A stretch of DNA of 64,000 nt from Prescottella equi (GCF_002094305.1 NZ_LWTX01000013.1:1-64000); one strand, 5' to 3'; shown: positions 54,519 to 63,467, counted from the first letter of the stretch. The notes: generated from the sequence alone by a model not told the origin. Program-made: numbers and translations.

Positions 54519-54545
54519 TGTCACACCTTCCCTCCGGCCGGTGTC
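54519..54545 (+). promoter_or_regulatory. ECF41-type promoter before the chimeric gene
   Basis: TGTCACA (54519-54525) is followed by exactly 16 nt and TGTC (54542-54545), one base off the ECF41 consensus TGTCACA-N16-CGTC as I recall it. The predicted start site is about 40 nt before the ATG at 54595. The site matches the one before the intact CMD-ECF41 operon at 28.4 kb, so ECF41 itself may drive this gene. Confidence 0.7.
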
Positions 54546-54594
54546 TCCATGCCGAGTGCACGTCATCCGAGTGCACACGAGCGGAGGAGAAATC

Positions 54595-55329
54595 ATGACC
54601 AGCAGAACCCGGATCCCCCGGGCCGAGTTGCCCGGAATCTACGGCGCGGTGGTCAAGCGCATGTCGCGCAGGATGCTCGGCGACGTGGCCGAACCGGTGG
54701 AAGTGACCTGGCACAACCGGACCACCCCCGACGTCGCGGACGACGTCGAGCTGGCCGAGAACGTGTCGATCGCGATGCTGACGGTTCTCGAGACCCTCGG
54801 GCCGGTCGAACGGGCGGTGTTCGTGCTGCACCAGGTCTTCGAGATGCCGTACGCGGAGATCGCGGAAGCGGTGGGCCGGACGCCGGCCTCCGTGCGGCAG
54901 ATCGCGCACCGGGCGCGCGAGCACGTCGGGGCACGCCGACCGCGGATGCAGGTCGACCGAGCCCAGCAGCAGGCGGTGGTCGAGAAATTCCTGGCCGCCG
55001 TCTCCACCGGTGATGTGCAGGCGCTGGTCGACGTGCTCGCTCCGGACGTCGTGGTGGTCGCCGACGGCGGCGGCATCGCGACGGCGGCGCGCGAGCCCAT
55101 CGTCGGCGCCCGCCGGGTGGCGGTCTTCCTGTCCAAGGCGGCATCGCTGCCGGGTTTCGCGACGACCACGACCTGGCTCAACGGGATGCCCGGCATCCGA
55201 ATCGACGTCGACGGCGAGGCCACCGCGGTGAGCGTGGTCGTCGAGGACGGCCGCATCACCCGCGTCTACGCGATCCGGAACCCGCACAAGCTGGGGTCGC
55301 TGGACAGCGTGTGGAATCTGCGGCGGTGA
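54595..55329 (+). CDS. chimera: CMD-protein N-terminus fused to ECF41 sigma region 4 and SnoaL domain
   Basis: Residues 1-42 of this 244-residue protein (RIPRAELPGIYGAVVKRMSR, then WHNR) look like the start of a carboxymuconolactone decarboxylase family protein. From about residue 43 the sequence is an ECF41 sigma factor just before region 4 (PDVADDVELAENVSIAMLTVLETLGP, then FVLHQVFEMPYAEIAEAVGRTPASVRQIAHRA), continuing through the SnoaL domain to NPHKLGS. Region 2, which binds core polymerase and the -10 box, is missing. A deletion in an ancestral CMD-ECF41 operon explains this, and the frame is intact. ATG at 54595 follows GGAGGAG. It cannot be a normal sigma factor. Confidence 0.8.
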   Translation: MTSRTRIPRAELPGIYGAVVKRMSRRMLGDVAEPVEVTWHNRTTPDVADDVELAENVSIAMLTVLETLGPVERAVFVLHQVFEMPYAEIAEAVGRTPASVRQIAHRAREHVGARRPRMQVDRAQQQAVVEKFLAAVSTGDVQALVDVLAPDVVVVADGGGIATAAREPIVGARRVAVFLSKAASLPGFATTTTWLNGMPGIRIDVDGEATAVSVVVEDGRITRVYAIRNPHKLGSLDSVWNLRR

Positions 55330-55343
55330 CCGAGCCGCGGTGA

Positions 55344-55361
55344 TGTTCGCTTCAGGCGTAC
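55344..55361 (+). promoter_or_regulatory. candidate ClgR box upstream of clpC
   Basis: TGTTCGCTTCAGGCGTAC fits the ClgR consensus WNNWCGCYNANRGCGWWS (from memory) except at the central A. ClgR activates clpC and clpP genes in actinobacteria. The site lies 240 bp before clpC, with a possible -10 TAGAGT at 55466-55471. Confidence 0.4.
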
Positions 55362-55598
55362 AGCGTCCGGGAAACGTTTCCGCGACCTGCGGCGTTGAGA
55401 ACTTTATGCAGGTCCGCTCCGCACGTTTGACGGGTGGAGGAGCGGCAGGTCGCAAGGCAGCCCACTAGAGTATGAGGTGGGGTCGTGGAACCTTCGTCGG
55501 TTCCGGAGGCCGTCAGCCTGTTGTGCCGGAGCGAAACGCGGCGGGAGGACCGAGACGCAGGTCTCGGAACTGATTGCCGGAGAGTGTGAGGGAGAGCG

Positions 55599-58154
55599 AT
55601 GTTCGAGAGGTTCACCGATCGCGCGCGGCGCGTCGTCGTCCTGGCTCAAGAAGAAGCCAGGATGCTCAACCACAACTACATCGGCACGGAACACATCCTG
55701 CTGGGTCTCATCCACGAGGGTGAAGGCGTGGCGGCGAAGTCGCTGGAGTCGTTGGGTATCTCCCTCGAAGGTGTCCGCAGCCAGGTAGAGGAGATCATCG
55801 GCCAGGGTCAGCAGGCCCCGTCCGGACACATCCCCTTCACTCCGCGTGCCAAGAAGGTCCTCGAGCTCAGCCTCCGTGAGGCGCTGCAGCTCGGCCACAA
55901 CTACATCGGCACCGAGCACATCCTGCTCGGCCTGATCCGCGAGGGTGAGGGCGTCGCCGCCCAGGTCCTCGTGAAGCTGGGTGCCGACCTCAACCGTGTC
56001 CGCCAGCAGGTCATCCAGCTGCTGTCGGGTTACCAGGGCAAGGAGCCGGCCGAGGCCGGCGGCAGCCGCGGCGAGGCGGGTACCCCGTCGACGTCGCTGG
56101 TCCTCGACCAGTTCGGCCGCAACCTCACGCAGGCCGCCCTGGAAGGCAAGCTCGACCCCGTCATCGGCCGCTCGAAGGAGATCGAGCGCGTCATGCAGGT
56201 GCTGAGCCGCCGCACCAAGAACAACCCTGTCCTGATCGGTGAGCCGGGCGTCGGCAAGACCGCGGTCGTCGAGGGCCTCGCGCAGGCCATCGTCAACGGC
56301 GAGGTCCCCGAGACCCTCAAGGACAAGCAGCTGTACACGCTGGACCTGGGTTCGCTGGTTGCCGGCAGCCGCTACCGCGGTGACTTCGAGGAGCGCCTGA
56401 AGAAGGTCCTCAAGGAGATCAACACCCGCGGCGACATCATTCTGTTCATCGACGAGCTGCACACGCTGGTCGGTGCGGGCGCGGCCGAGGGCGCTATCGA
56501 CGCGGCCTCGATCCTCAAGCCGAAGCTGGCCCGCGGCGAGCTGCAGACCATCGGTGCCACCACCCTCGACGAGTACCGCAAGTACATCGAGAAGGATGCC
56601 GCCCTCGAGCGCCGGTTCCAGCCGGTGCAGGTCGGTGAGCCGACGGTCGAGCACACCATCGAGATCCTCAAGGGTCTGCGCGACCGCTACGAGGCGCACC
56701 ACCGCGTCTCGATCACCGACAGCGCGCTGGTCGCGGCAGCCACCCTGGCCGACCGCTACATCAACGACCGCTTCCTGCCGGACAAGGCCATCGACCTCAT
56801 CGACGAGGCCGGCGCCCGAATGCGCATCCGCCGGATGACCGCACCGCCGGACCTGCGCGAGTTCGACGACAAGATCGCCGACGCCCGCCGCGAGAAGGAG
56901 TCCGCGATCGACGCGCAGGACTTCGAGAAGGCCGCGAACCTCCGCGACAAGGAGAAGACCCTCGTCGCGCAGCGTGCCGAGCGGGAGAAGCAGTGGCGTT
57001 CGGGTGATCTGGATGTCATCGCCGAGGTCGACGACGAGCAGATCGCCGAGGTGCTGGGCAACTGGACCGGCATCCCGGTCTTCAAGCTCACCGAGGAGGA
57101 GACCACGCGTCTGCTCCGTATGGAGGAGGAGCTGCACAAGCGGATCATCGGCCAGGAGGACGCCGTCAAGGCCGTCTCCAAGGCGATCCGTCGTACCCGC
57201 GCCGGCCTGAAGGATCCGAAGCGTCCGTCGGGCTCGTTCATCTTCGCCGGCCCGTCCGGTGTCGGTAAGACCGAGCTGTCCAAGGCGCTCGCGAACTTCC
57301 TGTTCGGCGAGGACGATGCCCTCATCCAGATCGACATGGGCGAGTTCCACGACCGGTTCACCGCGTCGCGTCTGTTCGGTGCCCCTCCCGGCTACGTCGG
57401 CTACGAAGAGGGCGGCCAGCTCACCGAGAAGGTGCGCCGCAAGCCGTTCTCGGTGGTCCTGTTCGACGAGATCGAGAAGGCACACCAGGAGATCTACAAC
57501 ACCCTCCTGCAGGTGCTCGAGGACGGCCGTCTCACCGACGGTCAGGGTCGTACGGTCGACTTCAAGAACACCGTGCTGATCTTCACCTCGAACCTCGGTA
57601 CCTCGGACATCTCCAAGGCCGTGGGTCTGGGCTTCTCGGCCGGAACGGGCAGCGAGTCGAACTACGAGCGCATGAAGCTCAAGGTTCACGACGAGCTCAA
57701 GAAGCACTTCCGCCCCGAGTTCCTCAACCGTATCGACGACATCATCGTCTTCCACCAGCTCTCGCAGAACGAGATCATCCAGATGGTGGACCTGATGATC
57801 GGTCGCGTCGAGGCGCAGCTGAAGAACAAGGACATGGACATCGAGCTGACCGAGCAGGCCAAGTCGCTGCTCGCGAAGCGCGGCTTCGATCCCGTCCTGG
57901 GTGCGCGACCGCTGCGTCGCACCATCCAGCGCGAGATCGAGGACCAGCTGTCGGAGAAGATCCTCTTCAACGAACTGGGCCCGGGCCAGATCGTCCTGGT
58001 CGACGTCGAGGGCTGGGACGGCGAGGGCGCCGGCGAGAACGCGAAGTTCACGTTCCACGGATCCCCGAAGCCGGTCAAGGTTCCGGACTCGCCTGCCGAG
58101 GCGCTGGCCGGGGCCGGTGACTCCACCCCCTCCGACGGCGGTTCGGCCGAGTAG
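55599..58154 (+). CDS. clpC: ATP-dependent Clp protease ATP-binding subunit ClpC
   Basis: This 851-residue Hsp100 unfoldase feeds ClpP. It has the double Clp N-domain (about 1-145, the [14 protein letters not shown] motif appearing twice), AAA1 with Walker A GEPGVGKT (near 212), a UVR/coiled-coil middle segment (about 420-480, [16 protein letters not shown]) and AAA2 with GPSGVGKTE (near 553). The C-terminus is acidic. ATG at 55599 follows GAGGGAGAG. Regulation by ClgR is suggested by the box upstream. Usually next to lsr2, it is separated from it here. Confidence 0.95.
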   Translation: MFERFTDRARRVVVLAQEEARMLNHNYIGTEHILLGLIHEGEGVAAKSLESLGISLEGVRSQVEEIIGQGQQAPSGHIPFTPRAKKVLELSLREALQLGHNYIGTEHILLGLIREGEGVAAQVLVKLGADLNRVRQQVIQLLSGYQGKEPAEAGGSRGEAGTPSTSLVLDQFGRNLTQAALEGKLDPVIGRSKEIERVMQVLSRRTKNNPVLIGEPGVGKTAVVEGLAQAIVNGEVPETLKDKQLYTLDLGSLVAGSRYRGDFEERLKKVLKEINTRGDIILFIDELHTLVGAGAAEGAIDAASILKPKLARGELQTIGATTLDEYRKYIEKDAALERRFQPVQVGEPTVEHTIEILKGLRDRYEAHHRVSITDSALVAAATLADRYINDRFLPDKAIDLIDEAGARMRIRRMTAPPDLREFDDKIADARREKESAIDAQDFEKAANLRDKEKTLVAQRAEREKQWRSGDLDVIAEVDDEQIAEVLGNWTGIPVFKLTEEETTRLLRMEEELHKRIIGQEDAVKAVSKAIRRTRAGLKDPKRPSGSFIFAGPSGVGKTELSKALANFLFGEDDALIQIDMGEFHDRFTASRLFGAPPGYVGYEEGGQLTEKVRRKPFSVVLFDEIEKAHQEIYNTLLQVLEDGRLTDGQGRTVDFKNTVLIFTSNLGTSDISKAVGLGFSAGTGSESNYERMKLKVHDELKKHFRPEFLNRIDDIIVFHQLSQNEIIQMVDLMIGRVEAQLKNKDMDIELTEQAKSLLAKRGFDPVLGARPLRRTIQREIEDQLSEKILFNELGPGQIVLVDVEGWDGEGAGENAKFTFHGSPKPVKVPDSPAEALAGAGDSTPSDGGSAE

Positions 58155-58167
58155 GTTCACGTAAAGC

Positions 58168-58199
58168 GACGCCCCGCGAGCGAAAGCTCGCGGGGCGTC
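58168..58199. terminator. bidirectional terminator after clpC
   Basis: A perfect 14-bp stem (arms 58168-58181 and 58186-58199) closes on a GAAA tetraloop, 14 nt after the clpC stop. The convergent kinase gene ends 7 bp further on, so the hairpin can stop both transcripts. Confidence 0.85.
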
Positions 58200-58205
58200 G
58201 TCGTG

Positions 58206-58832
58206 TCACGACGCCTGAGTCCGTATCTCGGTTCCGGTGTGGGCAGAGCTCGTCGACACCGTGACGTGGGCGGCGCGCCGGGTGCGGTCCGGTCCGAACA
58301 GCGCCGATTCCTGCCGCGCCCACCGGTCCCAGTGCGGGCGGAACATCTCGCCGTCCCGTTCCAGTGCCCGACGCATCCGCTCGTCCGGGTGGGCGTCGAC
58401 GAAAACCCGGACCGCGAAGTACTCCCGGGCGACGCCGCACGTCGACCCGGCGCCCTCGACGACGAGGTACCGGTGACGGCGGACGGCACGCCACTCCACG
58501 TACTCGCCGCGGTGCCAGTCGTACCGGCGGTACCGCGGGATCCGGCCGTGCCGGGCCGGGGAGAGGACTTGTCGGACCAACCGCGGAACCGCGGCGGCGA
58601 GGCCGTCCCAGCCGGGGTACAGGTCGTCCATGCGAACTGTCGGGGCGTCGTCCAGCGCCGCGGCGACCCGCGCGGCCAGCGTCGACTTGCCGCCGCCGGA
58701 GGGTCCGTCGATGCCGATCAGGATCGGTCCTCGTCCGCGGTGCCGGAGATGGCGCCTGTGCGCGGCGTGCGCGAGCGCGACGATTCGGGCCGTGCTCTCG
58801 GCGAGCGCCGGGAGGTCGGTGTCGACGGTCAT
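58206..58832 (-). CDS. uridine kinase-like P-loop protein
   Basis: This 208-residue protein has Walker A GIDGPSGGGKSTLA near residue 40, then VRMDDLYPGWDGL, as in uridine kinase-like and pantothenate kinase-like NTPases, and WRAVRRHRYLVVEGAGS. ATG at 58832 (MTVDTDLPAL) is the sensible start. It probably phosphorylates a small molecule, but which one is unclear; a nucleoside is the default guess. It is divergent from the MFS gene, with a 90-bp gap. Confidence 0.78.
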   Translation of the reverse strand: MTVDTDLPALAESTARIVALAHAAHRRHLRHRGRGPILIGIDGPSGGGKSTLAARVAAALDDAPTVRMDDLYPGWDGLAAAVPRLVRQVLSPARHGRIPRYRRYDWHRGEYVEWRAVRRHRYLVVEGAGSTCGVAREYFAVRVFVDAHPDERMRRALERDGEMFRPHWDRWARQESALFGPDRTRRAAHVTVSTSSAHTGTEIRTQAS

Positions 58833-58921
58833 GGGCAGCACGCTATGCCAGATCCGGGGCTCGCCGGCGCAGCATCGGCATTTCGGGCCACGCACCGGTC
58901 GGGATGGTGTGGACTGGCCGG

Positions 58922-60517
58922 ATGACATCCGCAGCGGCGGGGACTCGTCCCGCTCGGGCCCCACTCGTCCTGGCGGCGCTGATCCTCGTCGCCGCTGTGG
59001 CGAACCTGAACCTGGCGGTCGCGAATGTCGCGTTGCCGGACATCGGCAAGGCGTTCGACGCGAGCCAGACGCAGCTCAACCTGATTGCCGTCGGCTACTC
59101 GGTAGGACTTGCAGGTTCGGTGCTCTACCTCGGAGCACTCGGCGACCGGTACGGGCGCAAGATGATGCTGGTACTGGGGATGGCGCTGTCCGTGCCGGCA
59201 TCCGTCATCGCCTCGACGGCGCCGACCGTCGAGGTGTTGATCGTCGCCCGACTGCTCGGTGGCGTCGCGGCCGGCATTGCCTTCCCGACCACTCTCGCGT
59301 TGATCACCGCGCTCTGGTCGGGGCCGGGACGGACGAAGGCGATCGCGTTGTGGTCCGCGATCGGTGGCGGTATCTCGTCGCTCGGCCCGCTCGTGTCCGG
59401 GGCCCTGCTGAAGTCGTTCGAGTGGGGCTCGGTGTTCCTGGTGACGGTCCCGTTGGCGCTGGTGGCGCTGGGCGCGGCGGTGGTGTTCGTGCCGAGCCAC
59501 GTCAACGAGTCCTCCGACCCGGTCGATCATCTCGGCGGCATCGTCTCGGTGATCCTGGTGGCGGCGCTGGTGCTGGGAATCAACTTCGCCCCCGTCGCCG
59601 GAATGCGTACGACGGCACTGTCGATGTTGTCGGTGGCTCTGGCCGCCGGGGTGGCCTTCGCCGTCCGGCAGCTACGCGCGAGGTTCCCTCTCTTCGACCT
59701 GCGGGTGGCTCGCCGCCGCATCTTCTGGGTCGCGGCGGTCGCGGGCATAGTCGTCTTCGGAACGCTCATGGGGACCTTGTTCATCGGACAGCAGTTCATG
59801 CAGAACGTGCTCGGGTACTCGACATTGGCGGCAGGATCGGCCGGTCTGCCCGCCGCAGCCGTCATGGTGGTGGTCGCCCCGCAGTCCGCGAAGCTCGTCG
59901 AGTCGCACGGTGCCAGATTCACGTTGCTGCTGGGGTACGCGGCGATCGTCCTGGGACTGCTGGTGGCGCTGTTGTTGTGGAAGGAGGACGCGCAGTACTG
60001 GAAGATCGCGCTCGGCTACATGTTCCTCGGAGCGGGTGTGGGTCTGGCTGGTACGCCCGCCTCGCATTCGCTGACCGGGTCGGTGCCGGTGTGGCGGGCG
60101 GGAATGGCGTCGGGCACCGCGGACCTGCAGCGCGACCTGGGCGGAGCCATCGTGCAGTCGGTGCTCGGCGCGCTGCTCACCGCCGGGTACGCGGCGTCCT
60201 TCGCCGCCGCGATCGCCGCCGCCCCGCAGTCCGGTGACGTCGGTGACCAGACCCAGGCGGCGCTCGAGAAGTCCTTCGCCGGCGCCGAGAACGTGGCGGA
60301 GCGGTACCCGCAGTACGCGGACGCGATCACCGCTGCCGCCCGCGCAGCGTTCCTCGACGGGGACTCCCGGGCATACGTCGCGGCCATCGTGATCGTCCTG
60401 GTCGGCGCAGCGCTGGTCTTCTTCGCCTACCCGCGCCGCGACGGGGAGCGGGAACTGCTCGAGCGCTATCGCGAGATCGACCGGGCGGCAGCCGAGCGCG
60501 CCGAGTCGCGGTCCTGA
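58922..60517 (+). CDS. MFS transporter, DHA2-like
   Basis: This 531-residue transporter has about 14 hydrophobic segments, NLNLAVANVALPDIGKAF in helix 1 (DHA2 motif) and LGALGDRYGRKMML between helices 2 and 3. An extracellular loop of about 60 residues precedes the last helix. ATG at 58922 is chosen by alignment of the N-terminus; a GTG five codons upstream is possible, and no strong ribosome binding site exists. Likely exports a drug or metabolite. Confidence 0.85.
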   Translation: MTSAAAGTRPARAPLVLAALILVAAVANLNLAVANVALPDIGKAFDASQTQLNLIAVGYSVGLAGSVLYLGALGDRYGRKMMLVLGMALSVPASVIASTAPTVEVLIVARLLGGVAAGIAFPTTLALITALWSGPGRTKAIALWSAIGGGISSLGPLVSGALLKSFEWGSVFLVTVPLALVALGAAVVFVPSHVNESSDPVDHLGGIVSVILVAALVLGINFAPVAGMRTTALSMLSVALAAGVAFAVRQLRARFPLFDLRVARRRIFWVAAVAGIVVFGTLMGTLFIGQQFMQNVLGYSTLAAGSAGLPAAAVMVVVAPQSAKLVESHGARFTLLLGYAAIVLGLLVALLLWKEDAQYWKIALGYMFLGAGVGLAGTPASHSLTGSVPVWRAGMASGTADLQRDLGGAIVQSVLGALLTAGYAASFAAAIAAAPQSGDVGDQTQAALEKSFAGAENVAERYPQYADAITAAARAAFLDGDSRAYVAAIVIVLVGAALVFFAYPRRDGERELLERYREIDRAAAERAESRS

Positions 60518-60523
60518 GCTCCG

Positions 60524-61171
60524 TCAGTCCCCGGCGCCCGTCGCCACCCGGGGCGACGACGGCCGCATCAACAGTGCCGCGGCCAGGAAACACAGCGCCC
60601 CGATCAGCGTGCCGAGGTTCGCGGCCGTCGCGCTCTCCGGCCGATGCGTTCCGGGAACGAGCAGGGCGCCCGCCGCGGACACCCCGAAGGCGACCGAGCC
60701 GATCGCGCCGAGCCACGTGCTGCCCCAGTTCCGCGCGTGCGGATCCCACAGCCCGTCGACGTCCGTGGTGGCGACGACGGCGAGCGCTGAGGCCACGAGG
60801 AAACACAGCGAACCGAACACGTCCGGCTGCCAGACGAATTCGCGGTGCTCGGGCACGGTCAGGCTGTGTACGAGGGCGGCGCCGGTGCTGACGTTGAACA
60901 GCAGGGTGCCGACGAACTGCACGAAGGCCGACCACCAGTCGTACCGGTCCACCCGTGATGTCGAGGCGGTGGGAACCAGGCGTCCGCTCAGCCGGAGTTG
61001 GATGAAGGCGGCAACGGTGAAGAACAGAGAGCCCACGAAGTACGTGAGGTTGTCGGCCTCGCTGCCCACCCTCGTCGCGTAGCCCGGGAGCGCGCCCACT
61101 GCGAACAGGATCGAGCCGATCGCGAAGCCGAGCGATTCGCGGCGTAGCCCGACCTTCTCCAGCTGTCCCAT
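60524..61171 (-). CDS. YrhK-like multi-pass membrane protein
   Basis: This 215-residue protein has six hydrophobic segments arranged in pairs. The repeated pattern GSxxFxVGxxxG (GSILFAVGALPG, then GSVAFGVSAAG) and YFVGSLFFTVAAFIQL resemble the YrhK domain. ATG at 61171 has a TATCGT box 8 nt upstream on the minus strand and no ribosome binding site. Function unknown. Confidence 0.68.
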   Translation of the reverse strand: MGQLEKVGLRRESLGFAIGSILFAVGALPGYATRVGSEADNLTYFVGSLFFTVAAFIQLRLSGRLVPTASTSRVDRYDWWSAFVQFVGTLLFNVSTGAALVHSLTVPEHREFVWQPDVFGSLCFLVASALAVVATTDVDGLWDPHARNWGSTWLGAIGSVAFGVSAAGALLVPGTHRPESATAANLGTLIGALCFLAAALLMRPSSPRVATGAGD

Positions 61172-61237
61172 GCAAGTACACGATAGGGGGTAGTTTGCGA
61201 GGAGGACGTGGACCTACCGACGAGAGGGGATCTGCAC

Positions 61238-61672
61238 ATGCCCACACGCACCGCACGTACCGCCTGGAACGGGACACTCGAAAAGGGTTCGGGTCAAGTG
61301 GAACTCACCAGTTCGGGAGTCGGCACGTTCGAAGTGTCGTTTCCGAAGCGGGCAGCGGACGATGCCGGGGGTACGACCAGTCCCGAGGAACTGATCGCGG
61401 CGGCGCACTCGTCCTGCTATGCGATGCAGTTGTCGGCGTTGATCGGGGAGGCGGGCGGTACCCCGCAGAGCCTGGACATCCGCGCCGACGTCTCGCTCGG
61501 GCCGGACGACCCCGGATTCAAACTGACCGGCATCGTACTCACGGTGCGCGCAGAGGTCGACGGCCTGGACGCTGCGGGGTTCGCCCGCGTCGCCCAGGCC
61601 GCCAAGGAGTCCTGCCCGGTGAGCAAGGCTCTGACCGGCGTCGCCATCACGCTGGACGCCGCGCTCGAGTAG
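61238..61672 (+). CDS. OsmC family peroxiredoxin
   Basis: This 144-residue protein reduces organic hydroperoxides using two cysteines, seen in AAHSSCYAMQLS (near residue 60) and KESCPVSKAL (near 125). The TTSPEELIAAAHSSC stretch is typical of OsmC rather than Ohr. ATG at 61238 follows GAGAGGGG. It stands alone; the next gene on the right is convergent, 51 bp away. Confidence 0.9.
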   Translation: MPTRTARTAWNGTLEKGSGQVELTSSGVGTFEVSFPKRAADDAGGTTSPEELIAAAHSSCYAMQLSALIGEAGGTPQSLDIRADVSLGPDDPGFKLTGIVLTVRAEVDGLDAAGFARVAQAAKESCPVSKALTGVAITLDAALE

Positions 61673-61723
61673 CCCCCTGGTTGTGAGCGCTCGAACGTAC
61701 TGGGGCGGAAAGGTTCCCGATTC

Positions 61724-62056
61724 TCAGGTGCGTTCGAGCCTCGCCCGGATCTGTTCCATCTTCGCGCGTAGTTCGTCCTGGCTGACGATGCCGCGATCGA
61801 GGAAGGTATGCGCGGTGGTGATGGCCGACCGCGAGTGCACCGGGAACTGGCTGTAGATGGTTTCGCCGAGTTCGTCCTCGGTGTGGCGGCGTTCGAGGTT
61901 GTCCCACGATCCGCGCCACGACAGGCACTCGCAGGTGGCCTGCATCGCCGACTCCCAGGGATCGGGCTTGCGGTCGGTGTCGTCGAGGTCGCCGGCTCGT
62001 TCGTTCCCCGGTTGCAGTGTTCGCAGAATGACCTCGTAGCCCTGTGTCGCGGTCAT
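61724..62056 (-). CDS. nitrile hydratase accessory/activator-like protein
   Basis: This 110-residue protein is similar to the first gene of the cluster (63033-63467): both share CECL(S/A)WRGSW and LGET(I/Q)Y followed by a Y/F-P pair and a basic C-terminal QxRARL. This fold matches the N-terminal half of nitrile hydratase beta, which also forms the small metal-loading activators (P14K/P15K). Being last and shortest, it is the more likely activator. The start overlaps the stop of the alpha/gamma-like gene (ATGA). Confidence 0.65.
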   Translation of the reverse strand: MTATQGYEVILRTLQPGNERAGDLDDTDRKPDPWESAMQATCECLSWRGSWDNLERRHTEDELGETIYSQFPVHSRSAITTAHTFLDRGIVSQDELRAKMEQIRARLERT

Positions 62057-62727
62057 CGGCCGCCTCCTGCCGACGGTGCCTTCGATGCGTCCCAGTCCGC
62101 CGTGGGCAGTGCCACGCCGATCATCGTGTCGCGGGTGACGATCTTCTGGAGTTGTTCCTCCGTCCAGCCCTCCGTGCCCTCCGGTCGCATCGGCATCACC
62201 ATGAACCGGGACTTCTGATTGGAGTCGTGCACGCGCACTTCGACATTCGACGGGAAGTGCAGGCCGAACTCGGCGAGTACCTCGCGGGGACGGCGGACCA
62301 TGCGACGCCGGTAGTTCGGCGTCCGGTACCAGTCCGGCGACATGCCGAGCACGGGCCGCGGATAGCACGAGCACAGGGTGCACACGATCACGTTGTGCAC
62401 CTCGGGGGTGTTCTCGAGAACGTAGAAGAACGTGTAGTCGCTCGGTGTGCCGCTGCCGGTCGGGTCACGCCAGTCGATACCCACCTCCTTGCACGTCTCG
62501 GTGCCGTTCTCGAGCAGTCGCTTCTTGAACTCGGGGTCGGTCCAGGCCTTGGCTACCAGCTTGGATCCGCCTGAAGGCCCGATGGATTCGGCCCACTCGG
62601 AGAATCGGCGGTGGTCCTCGGCCGAGAAGAGTCCCTTCTCGATGGCGAGCTCGCGCAGGGCGAGCTCGAGGACCTCGAACTCACTGATCTCCTCGGAGGC
62701 CTGGATGGGCTTGTGTGGATCGCTCAC
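62053..62727 (-). CDS. cobalt-type nitrile hydratase alpha / thiocyanate hydrolase gamma-like subunit
   Basis: This 224-residue catalytic subunit carries the metal claw VCTLCSC, with Cys116, Cys119 and Cys121; Thr after the first Cys marks the cobalt type rather than iron (VCSLCSC). The following YPRPVLGMSPDWY and RRPREVLAEFG match the family. The first Cys-sulfinic and second Cys-sulfenic modifications would be expected after assembly. GTG at 62727 follows GAGGAGGAGA. Substrate could be thiocyanate or a nitrile; the split partner genes favour a thiocyanate hydrolase-like enzyme. Confidence 0.82.
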   Translation of the reverse strand: MSDPHKPIQASEEISEFEVLELALRELAIEKGLFSAEDHRRFSEWAESIGPSGGSKLVAKAWTDPEFKKRLLENGTETCKEVGIDWRDPTGSGTPSDYTFFYVLENTPEVHNVIVCTLCSCYPRPVLGMSPDWYRTPNYRRRMVRRPREVLAEFGLHFPSNVEVRVHDSNQKSRFMVMPMRPEGTEGWTEEQLQKIVTRDTMIGVALPTADWDASKAPSAGGGR

Positions 62728-62736
62728 TTCTCCTCC

Positions 62737-63036
62737 TCACTCGTTCGTCCCGGCAGGCCGGAGCCAGCCTTCTGCGCACTCGGTCTCGAGTGTGTCGACG
62801 GGGAACCCGGTGTAGCGGGGCCACAGATCGGTCTGCTTGAAGCGGACGACGTAGAAGGGTTCCTTGCGTCCGGTCTCGAGCTTGTCGAACGCCTCGTCCT
62901 CCGGTATCACCCACTCGGGGCGGTGTTCGACGACGGTCCCTTCCTGATTGCGCACGAACGCCTGTGTGCGGGTGTGGAACAGGCTCGTCTGGTCCTTCAC
63001 GACCACGCGGTCGCCCACCTTGAACTTGGGGGTCAT
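62737..63036 (-). CDS. nitrile hydratase beta C-terminal-like (SH3-like) subunit
   Basis: This 99-residue protein is an SH3-like barrel matching the C-terminal half of nitrile hydratase beta, or the alpha subunit of thiocyanate hydrolase: FKVGDRVVVKD, HTRTQAFVRNQEGTVVEH and FYVVRFKQTDLWP. It overlaps the preceding gene (ATGA) and lies 9 nt before the catalytic subunit gene. The separate N- and C-terminal beta-like genes are the trait of thiocyanate hydrolase and toyocamycin hydratase. Confidence 0.78.
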   Translation of the reverse strand: MTPKFKVGDRVVVKDQTSLFHTRTQAFVRNQEGTVVEHRPEWVIPEDEAFDKLETGRKEPFYVVRFKQTDLWPRYTGFPVDTLETECAEGWLRPAGTNE

Positions 63037-63467
63037 TTCCGTTCCTCCTGAAGCCGGGCGCGCACTTGGTCGACGCGGTCGCAGAGTTCGTCGAGGGGGA
63101 TGAGGCCCTTGTCGACCATCACCTTGGCCGCCACGGTGAGCCATCGGGCGTAGTACGGATAGCCGAAGTACTGCGTCTCGCCGAGATCGACCTCGGCCCG
63201 CCGACGCATCTCCGCATTCCACGAGCCCCGCCAGGCCAGGCACTCGCAGGTGACGTAGGTGTTCAACTCCCACGCCTCTTCGCCCTTCTCCAGGTACGGG
63301 ACCGAGAGCGCGGGCTGCCCGCCGACGTCGTGGAGGACGTGCCGCAGGACGTCGTACCGTGCGTTGGAGATCGTGTACGGCGAATCCTGGACGTCGTGCT
63401 CCGCTGGTGCGATCTTGGCCAGACCATCGGTGAGCGTCTGGAATCGGGCTTGGTTTTCGGTGGTCAT
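63033..63467 (-). CDS. nitrile hydratase beta N-terminal-like / thiocyanate hydrolase beta-like subunit
   Basis: This 144-residue helical protein matches the N-terminal half of nitrile hydratase beta, with VTCECLAWRGSWNAEMRRR and LGETQYFGYPYYARWL near the middle. It is a longer relative of the protein encoded last in the cluster. ATG at 63467 follows GGGAGAC. It is the first structural gene after the cobalt transporter, 70 nt upstream, and the stop overlaps the next start, so the three subunits are made together. Confidence 0.75.
   Translation of the reverse strand: MTTENQARFQTLTDGLAKIAPAEHDVQDSPYTISNARYDVLRHVLHDVGGQPALSVPYLEKGEEAWELNTYVTCECLAWRGSWNAEMRRRAEVDLGETQYFGYPYYARWLTVAAKVMVDKGLIPLDELCDRVDQVRARLQEERK

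Noticed and set aside
61688-61739. Inverted repeat GCTCGAACG / CGTTCGAGC as a terminator or SOS box
   Set aside because: The 34-nt loop is long, the right arm lies in coding sequence, and the spacing does not fit a LexA box. It could still help to terminate the two convergent genes.
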